DNA of 64,000 nucleotides from the NCBI GenBank assembly GCA_000507305.1, contig DF240480.1, positions 1-64,000 on the forward strand. Direction: 5' to 3'. The first letter of the stretch is position 1. Each line of letters begins with the position of its first letter. Shown here in pieces: positions 34,481 to 46,099 of the stretch. Made by a program: the position numbers and the translations under genes. Below the pieces are notes generated by a model that saw only the letters and a list, made by a program, of their open reading frames with translations, made no database searches and was not told where the DNA came from. Source of the DNA: Breviolum minutum Mf 1.05b.01 (taxonomy: Eukaryota > Sar > Dinophyceae > Suessiales > Symbiodiniaceae).

Positions 34481-35189
34481 TTTGATGGAGCAAAACTGGA
34501 AACATCAAAAGATATAATATGATGATATTCATGTATCCAAGGTGCCATGAACATGCACTCTTCAAAAGAAAGACATGCAAAGGTGTTCACAGTTCAAAGC
34601 TGAAACAGTACATACCAGAAAGATGCATTTCCGGACGCGAAAGAATCCAGGATACTTTCCTGAGAGTTACACGACAATAAACATGTTTAATCATGTTTTA
34701 GAATGTTGTATGATGTTTTTTTTTTTGTTAAGGACATGAATCTATAGCAAGTGTCCAAGGCCTCCTGCTTCTACAAATCATTCGTGTGACCCCTTGTCCC
34801 TTTCAGCATTTCGGGTCGTCGTTTAGCCTCACTGAAAGGCAACTCAGTCAGTGCCAAACATCAAACATCACAGAAGAGTCTTAGTTTTGCAATTTCAGAG
34901 AAAAAACATGCAACTACTTGTACACAAATGACCATTTTAGCTGCATTTATGGTTGGATTTATAGTTGTTCTTTTCCCCAAGCTTCCAACATAGTTTGGGT
35001 GTGGCCCCTCCCCTTCCGCGAATCCGCGCCTCAACCTTCTGCCACTGAGATGCCCGCAAAAGGGGAAGACGTCGACCCAAAAATATAATCTCAGATGCTC
35101 CATGGGAAGTGGAATACGTTACCTTTATTTACCATACATTTATGTAAGCCATTCAGGCAGGTAAAATACACAAAAAGTTCCATGGAGCA

Positions 35190-35431
35190 TACTGTAGATG
35201 GCAACCAGAAATCCGGGTCTAACTCACCAGTGGAGGGGAGTTGGTAGTTGAAATCCCCATGATTTACAGCTAGGTGGTGGTTTCAAATATTTTTTATTTT
35301 CACCCCTATTTGGGGAAATGACCCAATTTGACTATTATTTTTCAAATGGGTTGGTTCAACCACCAACTAGACAGGCTTTTATACATCCCAGGTGGGGATC
35401 GTCGCCGGATTTCTGGTTGCCATCAACGGTA
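35190..35431. mobile_element. MITE family D interrupted by a family E element
   Basis: Left TACTGTAGATGGCAACCAGA and right TCTGGTTGCCATCAACGGTA are the ends of one family D copy. The family E copy at 35270-35370 splits it at the internal ATTTACAG/GGTTTTATAC site. Confidence 0.85.
35270..35370. mobile_element. MITE family E nested in family D
   Basis: CTAGGTGGTGGTTTCAAATA to GGTTCAACCACCAACTAG. The 4-bp sequence ACAG is present on both sides (35266-35269, 35371-35374), the expected target duplication. Confidence 0.9.
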
Positions 35432-35851
35432 CGTTTTTCACTACCCCCCCCGATCCGAGGCCTGCGGCGAGTTCACCCGAGGCGGTCGACGCTTCCAAGT
35501 CGGGGCCCCCTCTTGGAGCTGTGTTTTTTTTTTTTTCGGTTGGTGGTGTTGGTGGTTCTTTTGCTTGTGTATACGTAGTTGTTTGTTTTCAAGGATTATA
35601 TGAATGGTTTAAACTTGAATGTTAATTCATAAATACTAATTTCATACTATAAAGGGATTAATATGAGATGTATTAGGTATATAGATATGATAATTTACAA
35701 CATGCATATATATTATATACATACATATGTGTGTAAATTTGATACTCATTATGTTTATTGATGTCTATCAGTTTACATACTAAAAATCCAAGTGGGTTCT
35801 TCTTGAAAGGATGATCTATTGATTCTAGAAACCACCGGTCAATCAACTGGA

Positions 35852-35956
35852 TACCCTCCGTGAAACTAACATAGCACCTGAAAAAGGGTGGTTGGAAGAC
35901 GAGCTTTTGGGGCCCGGCCTATTTTCACGGGCGAACTGTTAGTTTCAGGGAGGGTA
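35852..35956. mobile_element. MITE family A, TA-flanked
   Basis: Ends TACCCTCCGTGAAACTAACA and GTTAGTTTCAGGGAGGGTA; centre GGTTGGAAGACGAGC and GGGGCCCGGCCTATTTTCA. Confidence 0.9.
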
Positions 35957-36204
35957 AAACAATTATATACTGGATTAGTCCGACTCCCAACCAAACCTGA
36001 TACACTCATTGGTTTCTCTTCCAGGTTTTGAAATTCCAATGATGAAAATAAGCCTCAGATCTCATCTACCTTTAGAAGACACCTTTGCTGTTCTTAATAG
36101 TCCACTGCATTCACAGACTTATTTTTTATCTAGATATATATATATATATGTGTATTTATATATATACATATATGTATATATTTGAATATATAGTATGTGT
36201 ATAG

Positions 36205-37525
36205 ATGTATTTTTGCGAATCAACCGCAACAATCTGCACGAAACTGAGGTATCCAGATATGCCCAAGATGGATCAATCTTGGCATGGAGGCAATTGGAAT
36301 TTGAATCTGACAAGACTTGGGTCTTTCGTACGGATTGTACGGTAAGTTTATGCAGCTATACTACAGTTAAACTCCTGAAAGTTAACGTGTTGAACCATGT
36401 TGAACCCAAAGTCATGATGGTTTGGTTCAGATTCTTTCCCTTTTCGAACAGGTTATATAAATTACCCTCCTGGGAACTAACATATCCCCTGAAAAGTCCA
36501 TTTTGAAGATGATTTTCCTTTTCCCCAGGTGGGATATGTTAATTTCCTGGAGGGTATATGGATTATCAGGTTCCTTTCGCCCTTAATCGTCCAGCGGCGT
36601 AACGGAAAATGGAGCTCGGCAGATAATCCCATCATGTACAAGTGAATTTCATCCAAGGATTTCATCATTCTTCAGGCAGGTAAATTGGATAGGAAGGCAT
36701 CTTGGTATATACGGTTCACGTACAAAACCTCTGGGATTTCTTTGATAGAAGTTTCATAGTTAGAAAACCAGAATGAGAATGTAGAAGTTTCATACCTATA
36801 ACTCAGATGACCCTCAGTATGAGATACTGTTGATGGCAACCAGAAATTCGGCGATCACCACCTGGGATGTGTAAAACCCAATAAATAACTAACGGGATAA
36901 ACTACGAACTTCCCTCATCCGGATTTCTGGTTGCCATCAACAGTACCTTTGGAGTATTTTTTCACCCCCACGTTTGGCAAAGGTGCGGGGGCCCAGAGGT
37001 CGTGGTTTGATCAAGGTGCTTGGTGAATATAGGACCCTAAGGCAATCCTCAAGGATATGACCCTACAGTTTGGAATTTGAACTGTGATTTAGGAGCCGTT
37101 CCTTTAACTTACTTACTCCATCCTTGGTGGACTTTAAGTCACAGTTTTATTTTGGCAAGAAAAGAATGGATGACTCAACTTTTTCCATAAGTTCCGTGAA
37201 GTGTTTCGGCACTGAAGGTATTGAAACCCAAAAAAGAACGCTGGTCTTTGCAGGTAACGGGCTTTTTTGGCTACATAGTATTATATGTGGGAAAATCATG
37301 GAAATGTGAACAAGATGGGCCCCGTCACTAGTTATAAATGGGGTTATAAGGCCTTTAAATAAGGTTATAGCCCCACTTAGCCATTTGCACGGAAAACTTA
37401 GCAAGGTTGTATCTCGATCCATAAATTAGGGTTCGTAGGGGCACATCTTGTAGGGATCCGCATGGAAAAGTTTGACAACGTCAGCAACGCAGGCCGCGCC
37501 AATCCCTTCAGTGCATTTCAGGCAG
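36205..37525 (+). CDS. Three-exon chain, possibly kelch-related
   Basis: Exons 36205-36341 (RNNLHETEVSRYAQDGSILA, then WRQLEFESDKTWVFRTDCT, GTAAGT donor), 37145-37253 (FYFGKKRMDDSTFSISSVK, then FGTEGIETQKRTLVFA, GTAACG donor) and 37454-37525 (GIRMEKFDNVSNAGRANPF, GTGTG or GC donor) join in phase. NNLHETEV followed by SILAWRQL resembles the end of a kelch blade, so this may continue the kelch gene upstream. Family B and D transposons lie in the intron between the first two exons. No definite family assignment. Confidence 0.6.
36463..36556. mobile_element. MITE family B, TA-flanked
   Basis: Ends TACCCTCCTGGGAACTAACA and TGTTAATTTCCTGGAGGGTA; differs from the copy at 13891 at only a few positions. 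Carries the same TTTTCCTTTTCCCCAGGT tract. Confidence 0.92.
36825..36945. mobile_element. MITE family D, TA-flanked, long perfect ends
   Basis: TACTGTTGATGGCAACCAGA at the left is exactly mirrored by TCTGGTTGCCATCAACAGTA at the right; the pairing continues for several more bases with one mismatch. Confidence 0.92.
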
Positions 37526-37764
37526 GTGTGTTTTCTTTGCTGATGAAAATCTACAATTGAAGGTGGCTGATAAGTTTTGATTCAGACCCATTTCTGACAA
37601 ACAACTTGTTAAATTGTTGTGTGTGTTCTTTTTCTTTCGACATGATTTGTACTATAAAAGGGTATAACAAAAATAGTTTCATGTTACCCTTTGGATTCTG
37701 CAAAATGTCTCTTCGTTTTTGTCGTTTTCCGTTGGATGGGCCTATTCGCGGAGCTCGGGATCGA

Positions 37765-37883
37765 TTGGAATCGAACTAACAGCCAAATTTCTGCAAATGG
37801 GGCCCAACTTTGCCCCAAAAGGAAAGACATCGCCTTCCAACCACCAATGATCAGGGGCTATGATGTTTTTTGAAGGGAGTGTA
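37765..37883. mobile_element. MITE family A, diverged left end
   Basis: Contains AACTAACAGCC, GGGGCCCAACTTTGCC, CTTCCAACCACCAATGATCA and ends GAAGGGAGTGTA. Confidence 0.6.
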
Positions 37884-38450
37884 AAAACTTAAACAACCAT
37901 ACCATTTTGGTGGCATTGCAGTGGTGAAACAACAGCTTTTACCTGTAGATGATTTGGAATTATCCAACTGAAACCACCATTTTTTGGATTTCAGGTTGCA
38001 CTTATACAGCTTCAGGTTCTGTGCGGTAGTTTCTGTAAATTCAACTACCTTCAACTAATGTTTAATTGGTGGGTTGGGTTGGTGCAGAAAATTCCTGGAA
38101 TCCTCATGAAAGGGAGTGTTGCTTAGGGGCCCCTTCAATCCCAAACCACGAATTTACCATTCTATAGTTGATACCTCTCCCTTTTCTTGTTTGTAAACTT
38201 GTTGAGTTTGGAATAGTTTGGGAGCCCATGAAATGTTTTTTTTTGGGGGGGGGAGCCTTTGACCAGTGGACAAAAAATTCAGGGAAACAGCTCTGCGACT
38301 ACCCCAATCCTGGTTTCAGCGGTAGGCTGAAGTGAGTGCCTCACCAATACGCTCTGGCACTGTGGGAGGCGAAGGGGAGAAGCGGACGGCCTTCACAGCA
38401 GTCACCATAAGCATCATCACTATCACCACTTGACTTTTATATAAGTGTGA

Positions 38451-38562
38451 TACTGTTGATGGAAGAAATCCTGCACCAGTTAAGGTTGGCAGTTTATCCC
38501 ATTATTTACGAGGTCTTGGGACCATCCCAGGTGGTTGTTTGGGATTTCTTCTATCAACCGTA
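38451..38562. mobile_element. MITE family D, TA-flanked
   Basis: TACTGTTGATGGAAGAAATC and GGATTTCTTCTATCAACCGTA; reverse orientation core as in the 27246 copy. Confidence 0.85.
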
Positions 38563-39486
38563 CCTTTGATTTGTAACTATATACCCACCAAAAAAACCTA
38601 GGAAAATTGGGACAACCCAACATCTTTGGGATGGGTGGACCCACCAAAACTGCCGCTGTGCAGGGGCAGAAGGTGAACTGCTGATGTGAGGCGTGGGGTT
38701 TTCCAACGCAGGATTTTCCACCATTCTGCTGAATGCTTGAACTTTATTTTTTTTTCGGATGAGAATCAGTTTCCTAGGTAGAAAAGGTAGAAAAAGTATA
38801 AAAAATATGATGGATGAATATGAAGTATGAACATTCCCATTTGTAGTTATTCCCGTCCCATCCTTACCACTTTTAAGTCTTCTAAACATGAACAGGTAGA
38901 AAAAGTCTGATCATTATTTTCCCAGGGTCAACTCGATAGGAAAAGTTTCTTATACCATGACCCCCCCGAAACCACGCAAAAATGAAGGGTTTTGGCCACA
39001 TAAAAACCTTTATATAAACACGTAGGTTTTGGGGGCCCATGGTACCTTAATATATGCTTCTGGTGATGAGCCATGTCAACGGGGATCTCCCAAGGAAGCA
39101 GCCCATTGTGCAAAGTTTGACTGCTTTCATTTCGCCAGGGTAGGGTCGTTTGGAAAAACATGTTTCCTTCTTTTTTTGGCCATTTGGATCCGTTTTGAAC
39201 TATAGAGCACTTCAAAGAGCTTCCAAAAAAGTCAACTTTCTGATGACCATTACACCCTGACAAAAATAACTTCCTGAAACCCCCCAAAAAAGTCATGAAT
39301 CGCTTTGGTTTCAGCACCTCGATTTCCCTCAAGCCTCAACGAGTTTTTTGGTCAAATTTTTGTTCGGGAACCCCGTTCCTCGCCTTCACGAGGGGTGTCG
39401 CCTTCCCAACTCGCCTTCCCAAAAAACCAAGGGCTCAAGATTCATAGCTGTCATAGCTCACCCCGTTTCCCTTGTGGCCTCTGTTG
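38563..39486. other. Upstream region of the WADIVDSS gene
   Basis: No exon or MITE is convincingly present. Open frames on the minus strand (38554-38889, 38928-39332) have no motif or splice support and are probably chance. Confidence 0.4.
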
Positions 39487-42400
39487 ATGGCAGCGCCTGC
39501 TGTAGCGCCCAAGCCCCGCTGGGCGGATATTGTGGACTCATCACAAGAAGACAACGACACCATCGGACCATTGCCATCACCTCCAGTACGCTCAGATTCA
39601 TGGCAGGTGCCTTTTTTGGAGAAAAAAACAGTATTTTGGGGTAAAGAGATTTGGAAAGTATACATTTTGAAGCATATATGCATGATGCATGTATATTTAG
39701 TTTTTTTGGGAGTGTTTTATTTCTCATTTTTTAGTTGTATACGGTGTTTTAGATGTGACTGGATGTGGTCCAGAAAAAAGTGACACTGCCAACTCGATGG
39801 TGGTTGTTTCTTTTAAATGTGTCCTACAAACACATACGAATGAATACCTTTATAGCAACAAACAGCCATGACTACTTTTGCTTGCCGCGTTTCTTTGAAG
39901 CTCTTAAGAAACTAAGTTTGATAGCCAGTGAGATGAGCAAAGCTGGGGGATGATGGGGTTGTTCTTCCGGAGAATTCACAACTTGCAGCCTTCTGATTTT
40001 TTTCTGAAATCACAGGCGCGAAACTGATTTTTGAGGGGCCCTGATCTTGAAACACTAATACACATAGGATCCATGTAAGGAATACTTGCCTACATGTATC
40101 TTGAATGTGGCCATTTTTCACCTAATGTAGGTAAATAATCCATACATGGATCCTATGGGATATTAAACATGGTTTAAATCACTTGAATCTCAAAGTTGTT
40201 TTTTTGATGTGTGTCGTTGTGACACAAGATGATCTTGGTTGATGGATTGCCACCACGTGATTTTTGGAAAGGGGTGGAACTGGCCCCCCCAAAAAATGGT
40301 TTCACCTTTGTTCATTCATCTCTCACATTGTTCTATTCACATCAGATTCATTTTTACCATCATGAACATGTATAAAACTGTTTCTACTACTACATACTTT
40401 TATTTATTATTGATACGACAATCAAACCACAAACTCGTTTTCGCCACCCAAGATCTTCTTTGGTCCACACATCCACCCCACCCACCCCCCAAAAAAAACT
40501 CTGTTAAACAGGATTCGCAATTGTCGCAGCAAAATTCTCAAAGCTCCGTCTGTGAGTTGCTGCAAAACACGGAGCTTTCTTCACAGCCTGAGCCGATGAC
40601 CTCCGACGCCGCTGGATCCAGCGATCTTGCGGCATCCATGGTAAACACGGCGGGCTATGTGCCCGAAGCACGAGCACCTTTGTCATCCAGGTTGACAGCA
40701 GCAGCCATGAGATCATCACCTCAAGTAAAGGAGAAGAAACGAGCACCCAATGGAACCTGAACTGCCAATTCAGTTTTTTGTTGTTGGAATTTGATGAGTT
40801 TGTTAGGTGTGTTTTTTTTGTGGTAAGGTGGTAATTCGACCTGATTGTTGATACTTCTGACATTCGAAATTGAGGGATGGTTTGTTAGGGGATCCAGACC
40901 TGAGCAATTAGAGTTTGATCCACTTGGTGTCTTTTTTGGACGATCTTCTTTCATATCGTTTTTGCACATCAAACATAGCCTGGAACAGTCTTTTGTAGAA
41001 TCCTTCAAAGTCACTAGACACGGGCAAATATATGTAGACGTATATATTATAGATTTTATATGCATAAACTTCATGTAGATGCTAATTTCCACCAAAGGTA
41101 TGAAAAACAGCGAAGGCACCATCAGGTTTTGTCAAGGCAAAACGTTCAAGATGTTTTTTTTCTTGGCCAAGCTGCGTACAAAAATCCCTTAGTTACCTGA
41201 GTTCCTTTTGGCGGTTTACGCGGAAAACTCAACTTGATGGGTGCTTTTCGTTTCACAGCCAGGTTCCCAGAGCTGTTTATTCAAAGCAAAGATTGTGAAG
41301 ATTGCAGTCTTGATCCATCTTTTTGGGAGGAGGAGGTAAGATGTCGCAATTTGCATATCCTAAATCCCGTAACTCATTTTCTATTATACTCGAACTTGTA
41401 TGCCTCAAGTTCGTTGACAGTTTATCAATTTACTTCTAGTCTATTCTTTGCATCATGGGATCTACAGGGTTCTACCGTTATAACCCCAGTTGCCTACAAC
41501 ATAAGGGCCCCTACTATATAGTTTTAAATGGAGTTCCAAACGCATTACCTGCAACTAATGGCCAAAAAAAGATGGGTTTTTAGTGGGGTTATTTTAACCC
41601 ACTATTGGTTGATATTAGTTGTTTAGTTGTTTTATCGGGACTTCTTCACAATGGATCATCTTTCCAAGACGTATTCTTTGTTCAACAACAACTTTTGGAA
41701 CTTCCAGGGCCCCCAACCGACGGCCCCAAGGAGCACAACCTTCGCCGGTGGCCAAGAAGCGCTACCGTCGTACCCGCAAGGCACCGGCACGCGAGGATGA
41801 CGAGACGTCAGCCTCCAAAGACAGGGCAAGGACACAGGTGCGGAATTCCAAAGGGGAAAGGTGAAACGTGATGGGTATAGTGACCTACATGGATTCCGTT
41901 GATTTTTGGGTAAATGTAGGTAAATATCAAAAGGTTGTTGTTTGGGGGAAAGGGGTGTATATTACTGGGATGTATGTATTTATGTATCAGATGTAAATGT
42001 AGAGTGAGTGTTTTTTCCCTACCGAACAAAAAGGAATGGTGTAACTAAGACTGATGACTACGGTGAGTTTGGTGTTTCTTCCAAGTTGTTGTTCATGGTT
42101 CTTTTTTTGAATCAGGATAAACATAGATAGATCTATAATACATTTGATAAGTAACAGGTTTGAGTCTTAAAGAGAACAAAATTGCCAATACCGGAGGTGT
42201 TTCTTTAATCCTCACACTGCTGATGTGCTACTTTCATCCCCCCCTGTTGCCATCCCCTGCCACGGCACCCCCTATCCCCTTCTGTGAGGAGGAGATCAAC
42301 AAACGTCGTGGAAAGCGCAGGAGGGTCGTAGAAGGACAAAAGAAAAAGGCGAACTATCAAGCCTTCAATGCTGCGCGGCCACGCGCCGAAAGTGCCTTGG

Positions 42401-43957
42401 AGCTGGAAAAAACAAATTTTCAGTGGAAACTTATCCCATTACGGATCCATGGGACTGGTAATATTTACCTACATTTACCATACAAAAATTCAACTATGTC
42501 ATGTAGGTAATCAAAACCGTTCGTCACATGGATGGGTGAGGGGGGGAAATTCCTGGAAAGCCTCCCTTGACCCGGATCAATAGCAGCTGCCAATTTTGAA
42601 AACCATATGTCCTTTGTGGATGACAATGAGTAAATGAGCAATGACAAAAACCTCGATTCTTTAGGGTGTATAGGGGGATTATACTATCCTTTATTAATTG
42701 GGATTTTTCAATATGTACCCCCATTATAGGAATCCCTAAAAAACCAACCAGTTTTTTATGGAAAGTAAAAATTGTTTTTTTTTTCGTGGCTCAAATGATG
42801 AAGAAATATCAAGAAATCAAGGTGATTCACCCAACAACACTCCCGACAAAACTAACAGCAAAAGCACGCCGCTGGAAATGGATGGGACTGGAAGATGAGG
42901 TATGTTTTTCCATTGGAAAAATTGGCCTATTTTCAGGGGGATTTCCTGCAGCTCGTTTGAGGGAGTTTTTTTTTGAAATCCTCACATTTGAAATATAAGT
43001 GCTGCTTGATACTGGTTGACTTTTTTTTGAGTCCTGTCAAAAGCTAAGATTGGCATGTTGAAGATATGTGAGTAACTTCAGTTGAATTATATATATACTA
43101 CCGTTCAGCCAAGTACTGTGGTGATGTCTAACCGGGTCAACCACATCCAGAAACGAAAAGACTGAACTCACTGTGGTCCAAAAACAACTCCTTGGCAATC
43201 CTTGGTTTGCAAGTAACAAACCATCTCCAAATTATACGAGGTGGGCCCCTACGATCCTTTTAAGTAGGGTGAAATAACTCCACTTATTTCGGGGTGAAAG
43301 AAGCAAGGACTTGATGTTGATTTAAAATCTGACGAATTTCGTGATTTCTTGAAGTGTTCCCTAAGCAGTCCGACTTGAAGGATAGATTTTATGAATGAAG
43401 TTGTTTTCTCTCCCTTTCCCAACTTGCTGAAGGATAATCAAGATAAGTAGCTCAATTTTCTCAAAGAAAATTCTGTTTCGACGATATTTTCCCAATACCA
43501 ATTTTAGCTCAAGGTATTTGGAAATCTTCTCCCTCTCTTTAAGGACATGCTGATGAACCAATGACGCCAGATCCGGAGTCAGATTTGAGCAAAAGACCCT
43601 GGGAGTCACAGGTGCCGGGTTTTGGGTGCCTTTTTTTCAACCCAGGGATCATGAAAATAGACATCATTTGACCTCGAAATGTGACTTTTAAGAACTGATA
43701 CCTACAAGAGATTACACAATAGATTCTTACTGAGCTCTAAAACAAGGAATATTTTCAAAGGAATGCAGTCTTCCAACTTCCAACCATCATTTTTCAGGGA
43801 AAAAATGTTTGTTTTCCTTCTGAGTGATGATTTGTTCATCATTTCGACATAGGTGCAGAAGTGGCGCAAGGGTCTTCGAGATTGGTTTGCCGAGAACGTG
43901 GGTGTTGCGGATGACGATGGAGATGAGGACGAGATCAGCGAAAGTGAAGGCGAGTGA
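39487..43957 (+). CDS. Seven-exon gene for a disordered basic/acidic protein
   Basis: Exons 39487-39606, 40512-40724, 41259-41335, 41708-41837, 42289-42391, 43544-43611 and 43853-43957 connect without phase conflict from ATG to TGA, about 240 residues. The start is MAAPAVAPKPRWADIVDSSQ; RWAD.DS openings are familiar in dinoflagellate proteins. Next come a Ser/Gln-rich part (SQLSQQNSQSSVCELLQNTE), an Arg/Lys-rich part (VAKKRYRRTRKAPARE and INKRRGKRRRVVEGQKKKA) and an acidic end (WRKGLRDWFAENVGVADDDG, then DEDEISESEGE). All donors are GT. The basic clusters suggest nuclear or nucleic-acid-linked roles, but that is inference. The third exon has a second open frame (ELFIQSKDCEDCSLDPSFW) that looks more protein-like but breaks phase. 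Confidence 0.8.
40070..40159. mobile_element. MITE family C
   Basis: CATAGGATCCATGTAAGGAA at the left and CATACATGGATCCTATGGG at the right, with GCCTACATGTA and AATGTAGGTAAAT inside. In the first intron of the WADIVDSS gene. Confidence 0.85.
42432..42537. mobile_element. MITE family C
   Basis: ATCCCATTACGGATCCATGG at the left, GTCACATGGATGGGTGAG at the right, centre TTTACCTACATTTACCATA and CATGTAGGTAA. In an intron of the WADIVDSS gene. Confidence 0.7.
42833..42970. mobile_element. Degenerate MITE family A mimicking an exon
   Basis: Layout of family A is recognisable: CACTCCCGACAAAACTAACA, then TGGAAGATGAGG, CCATTGG, GGCCTATTTTCAGGGG and GTTTGAGGGAGTT. An open 32-codon frame (42804-42899, ending WKWMGLEDE before GTATGT) lies across its left half, but including it would break the phase of the gene. 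Confidence 0.6.
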
Positions 43958-44396
43958 AGCAGCCACGTTGGTTCCCCGGGGCGTGTCGTCCTCGTGTAGG
44001 ACAGGCTGTCAACAGCTGACATAGCACAACATGGCACTAAGCCCAAACTTCAGGCTTCGAAAACCGATCTCCAACAACCCCTCTTGAGGGGGAATTGATA
44101 TATAGGATATTGAGCAGATGCGGGGGAAGAGGAGTGATGTATACATAGATGACCAGGTTATAGAAACAGCATGCTGATGCATATATATATATATATGATA
44201 TTTGTTTTTGTTACCCAAATGTTTGATTCAATTCTGTTTCATTTATAGAATTGGATTGATTTTTGACATATAGATATGTAAATTTTCGTTTATATGCTCA
44301 ACGTTGGATTGACTTCATGTCGTGAGACTTTCAGACTTCGCCACACTTCCCTGGCAGCTGACCGACTCTTTTAGAAATCGAAGAAATTCTGAGGCG

Positions 44397-45000
44397 ATGA
44401 TGGCGGTCGTAAAAATGAAAAAAGGTGAGCAATGAGCAGCTTTTTTGAGCAAAGAATACCATTCCTAAAACTAACAGTTCGCCCGTGAAAATTGATGCTT
44501 GGAAGATGACGGCTTTCCGGCTTTGGGGCCCGGCCTATGTTCAGGGGCGGAACTTGCTGTTAGTTTCAGGGAGTGTAATTGCTGGTTGATGGTTTGGAAA
44601 GGCTGAGTGAGTTGTCATAGATGGGAACGCCACGAAGTTGGGAGCTGCTGGTTATGATTTTGGGGGTCCTAGTTCGTAGGTACATGGATGGGAAGTATAC
44701 TTGCATTGGGTTTCATGGAAATTTGGGTCGTCAAAGTTCAGATGGAATATATTTTTATATTTTTATAGATATTTACGTAAGACTACATAAATACAAACAC
44801 ACACACACACATATATATATATATATGTGTACATATATATTTATAAAGTATAAACTATGGCATACATATGTATATGTATATATATATATATATGATTAAT
44901 TGTAGCCCTGGAATTCTGCCTCTGCTCCACTCCAAGCTGGCCTGGCTAAGGATCGCGATGCAGCAGATGCGGATCCTGCACACCAGGCTGCCATCAACAG
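44397..45000 (+). CDS. Start of a new gene, first two exons
   Basis: Exon 44397-44424 begins ATG ATG and reads MMAVVKMKK before a GTGAGC donor. Exon 44937-45000 follows a pyrimidine tract and CCAAG, reads GLAKDRDAADADPAHQAAIN, and ends at GTAC. Phases match. Downstream exons are not certain (a candidate is at 45675-45780). An undetermined base (n) follows the second donor at 45005. Confidence 0.5.
44457..44577. mobile_element. MITE family A, TA-flanked
   Basis: TACCATTCCTAAAACTAACA at the left, GTTAGTTTCAGGGAGTGTA at the right. Lies 33 bp after the GTGAGC donor of the new gene. Confidence 0.85.
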
Positions 45001-45206
45001 GTACNATGATATTTGTATTTACATCAAAACATGCATATATCTACCCATACCATGGTTCATCCTAAGATGGACCCCATCTGTTTGTTTTGGTTTTTGATCA
45101 ATTTCCTGGTTTTTTTTTTTGCCAATGGGGGAATCAAAAATTAGAGACTTCCCTGGGCAGATCCCCAAAAAAAAAACCTTCCGTTTGAACAGGTTGAATC
45201 ACCAAA

Positions 45207-45309
45207 GCCACTTAACTCCCTAAAAAAATGGTGCTTTCCAATAGGATTTTCTCCTTTTCCAGGGGTCTAGTTTCAGGGGCGGAACTTGCTGTTAGTTTCA
45301 GGGAGTGTA
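45207..45309. mobile_element. MITE family A, right half identical to the 44457 copy
   Basis: The last 38 bases (CAGGGGCGGAACTTGCTGTT through AGTTTCAGGGAGTGTAATT) are the same as in the copy ending at 44577; the left half differs. Confidence 0.75.
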
Positions 45310-45674
45310 ATTCTCCTTTAGAATAATTTTTGACTGTCAGGTAAACCATGGACAGTGACATATGATTCCCTATGAAGACAGGGCTTGTCCAAGCCCAGTA
45401 GCATAGGATATGCTTGGCTTCATCGGTGCACAGTGCAGTGAATGCAAAAAATGCCCTCAGAAGTTTACTGTTCCTGTTCTTACGGTGATTGTGGAAGTGG
45501 AAAATGGCTCGCCCCAAGACTTTTAGTTTTCTTTACAATAGGATCATTCTATGTCATTCTCACTAATTGTTTACTTCCATGATTCATGCAAGACAGGGTA
45601 AGTCCCCTTCCACAAAAATCAATGGGAATAAAATCATTTCTCCCCACTTGAAACTGCCATGCCACGGCCAGGCA

Positions 45675-45780
45675 GGCATGGATCATGAGCTAGAAGACTC
45701 TGTCAAGACTCCCCTGGCCGTTTCGATCAAAATCAACAAATTCTTCTCCAACCGTTGGCTGAAAATCACATTCTTCTCAG
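45675..45780 (+). CDS. Candidate exon
   Basis: Frame HELEDSVKTPLAVSIKINKF continues SNRWLKITFFS to a GC donor (GCTTGG) at 45781. Acidic then basic, protein-like, no motif. May belong to the gene starting at 44397. Confidence 0.4.
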
Positions 45781-46099
45781 GCTTGGAATCCAACAAGTTT
45801 TTTGTTTCCAGCATATGTTTGGGATGAAAAGTGAGTGACTCATCATCAGTTTGTTTTTGGGTAGAAGGGGTATAGGGATCGGGGGCAATGGATGGATATA
45901 GGTGTATACGGGTAGTATATATGAAAACAACCAGGAATTCCTTTATCGAGATTCCTTTACCTGAAAAACAAAGAAAATGAGGGCGAGATTGGAAATTTAC
46001 GGAGTAAAGTTGGAGGTTAAGTTGAAAAAACAAAAAATGTGAGAGAAAAATTGAAAACAAGTTATAACATATTAAATCATTGGGCAAGACAGATTCGGT

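Noticed and set aside
42788-42797. Second spliced-leader-like match (GTGGCTCAAA)
   Set aside because: Shorter match than at 28181, in an intron next to a transposon, not before a start codon.
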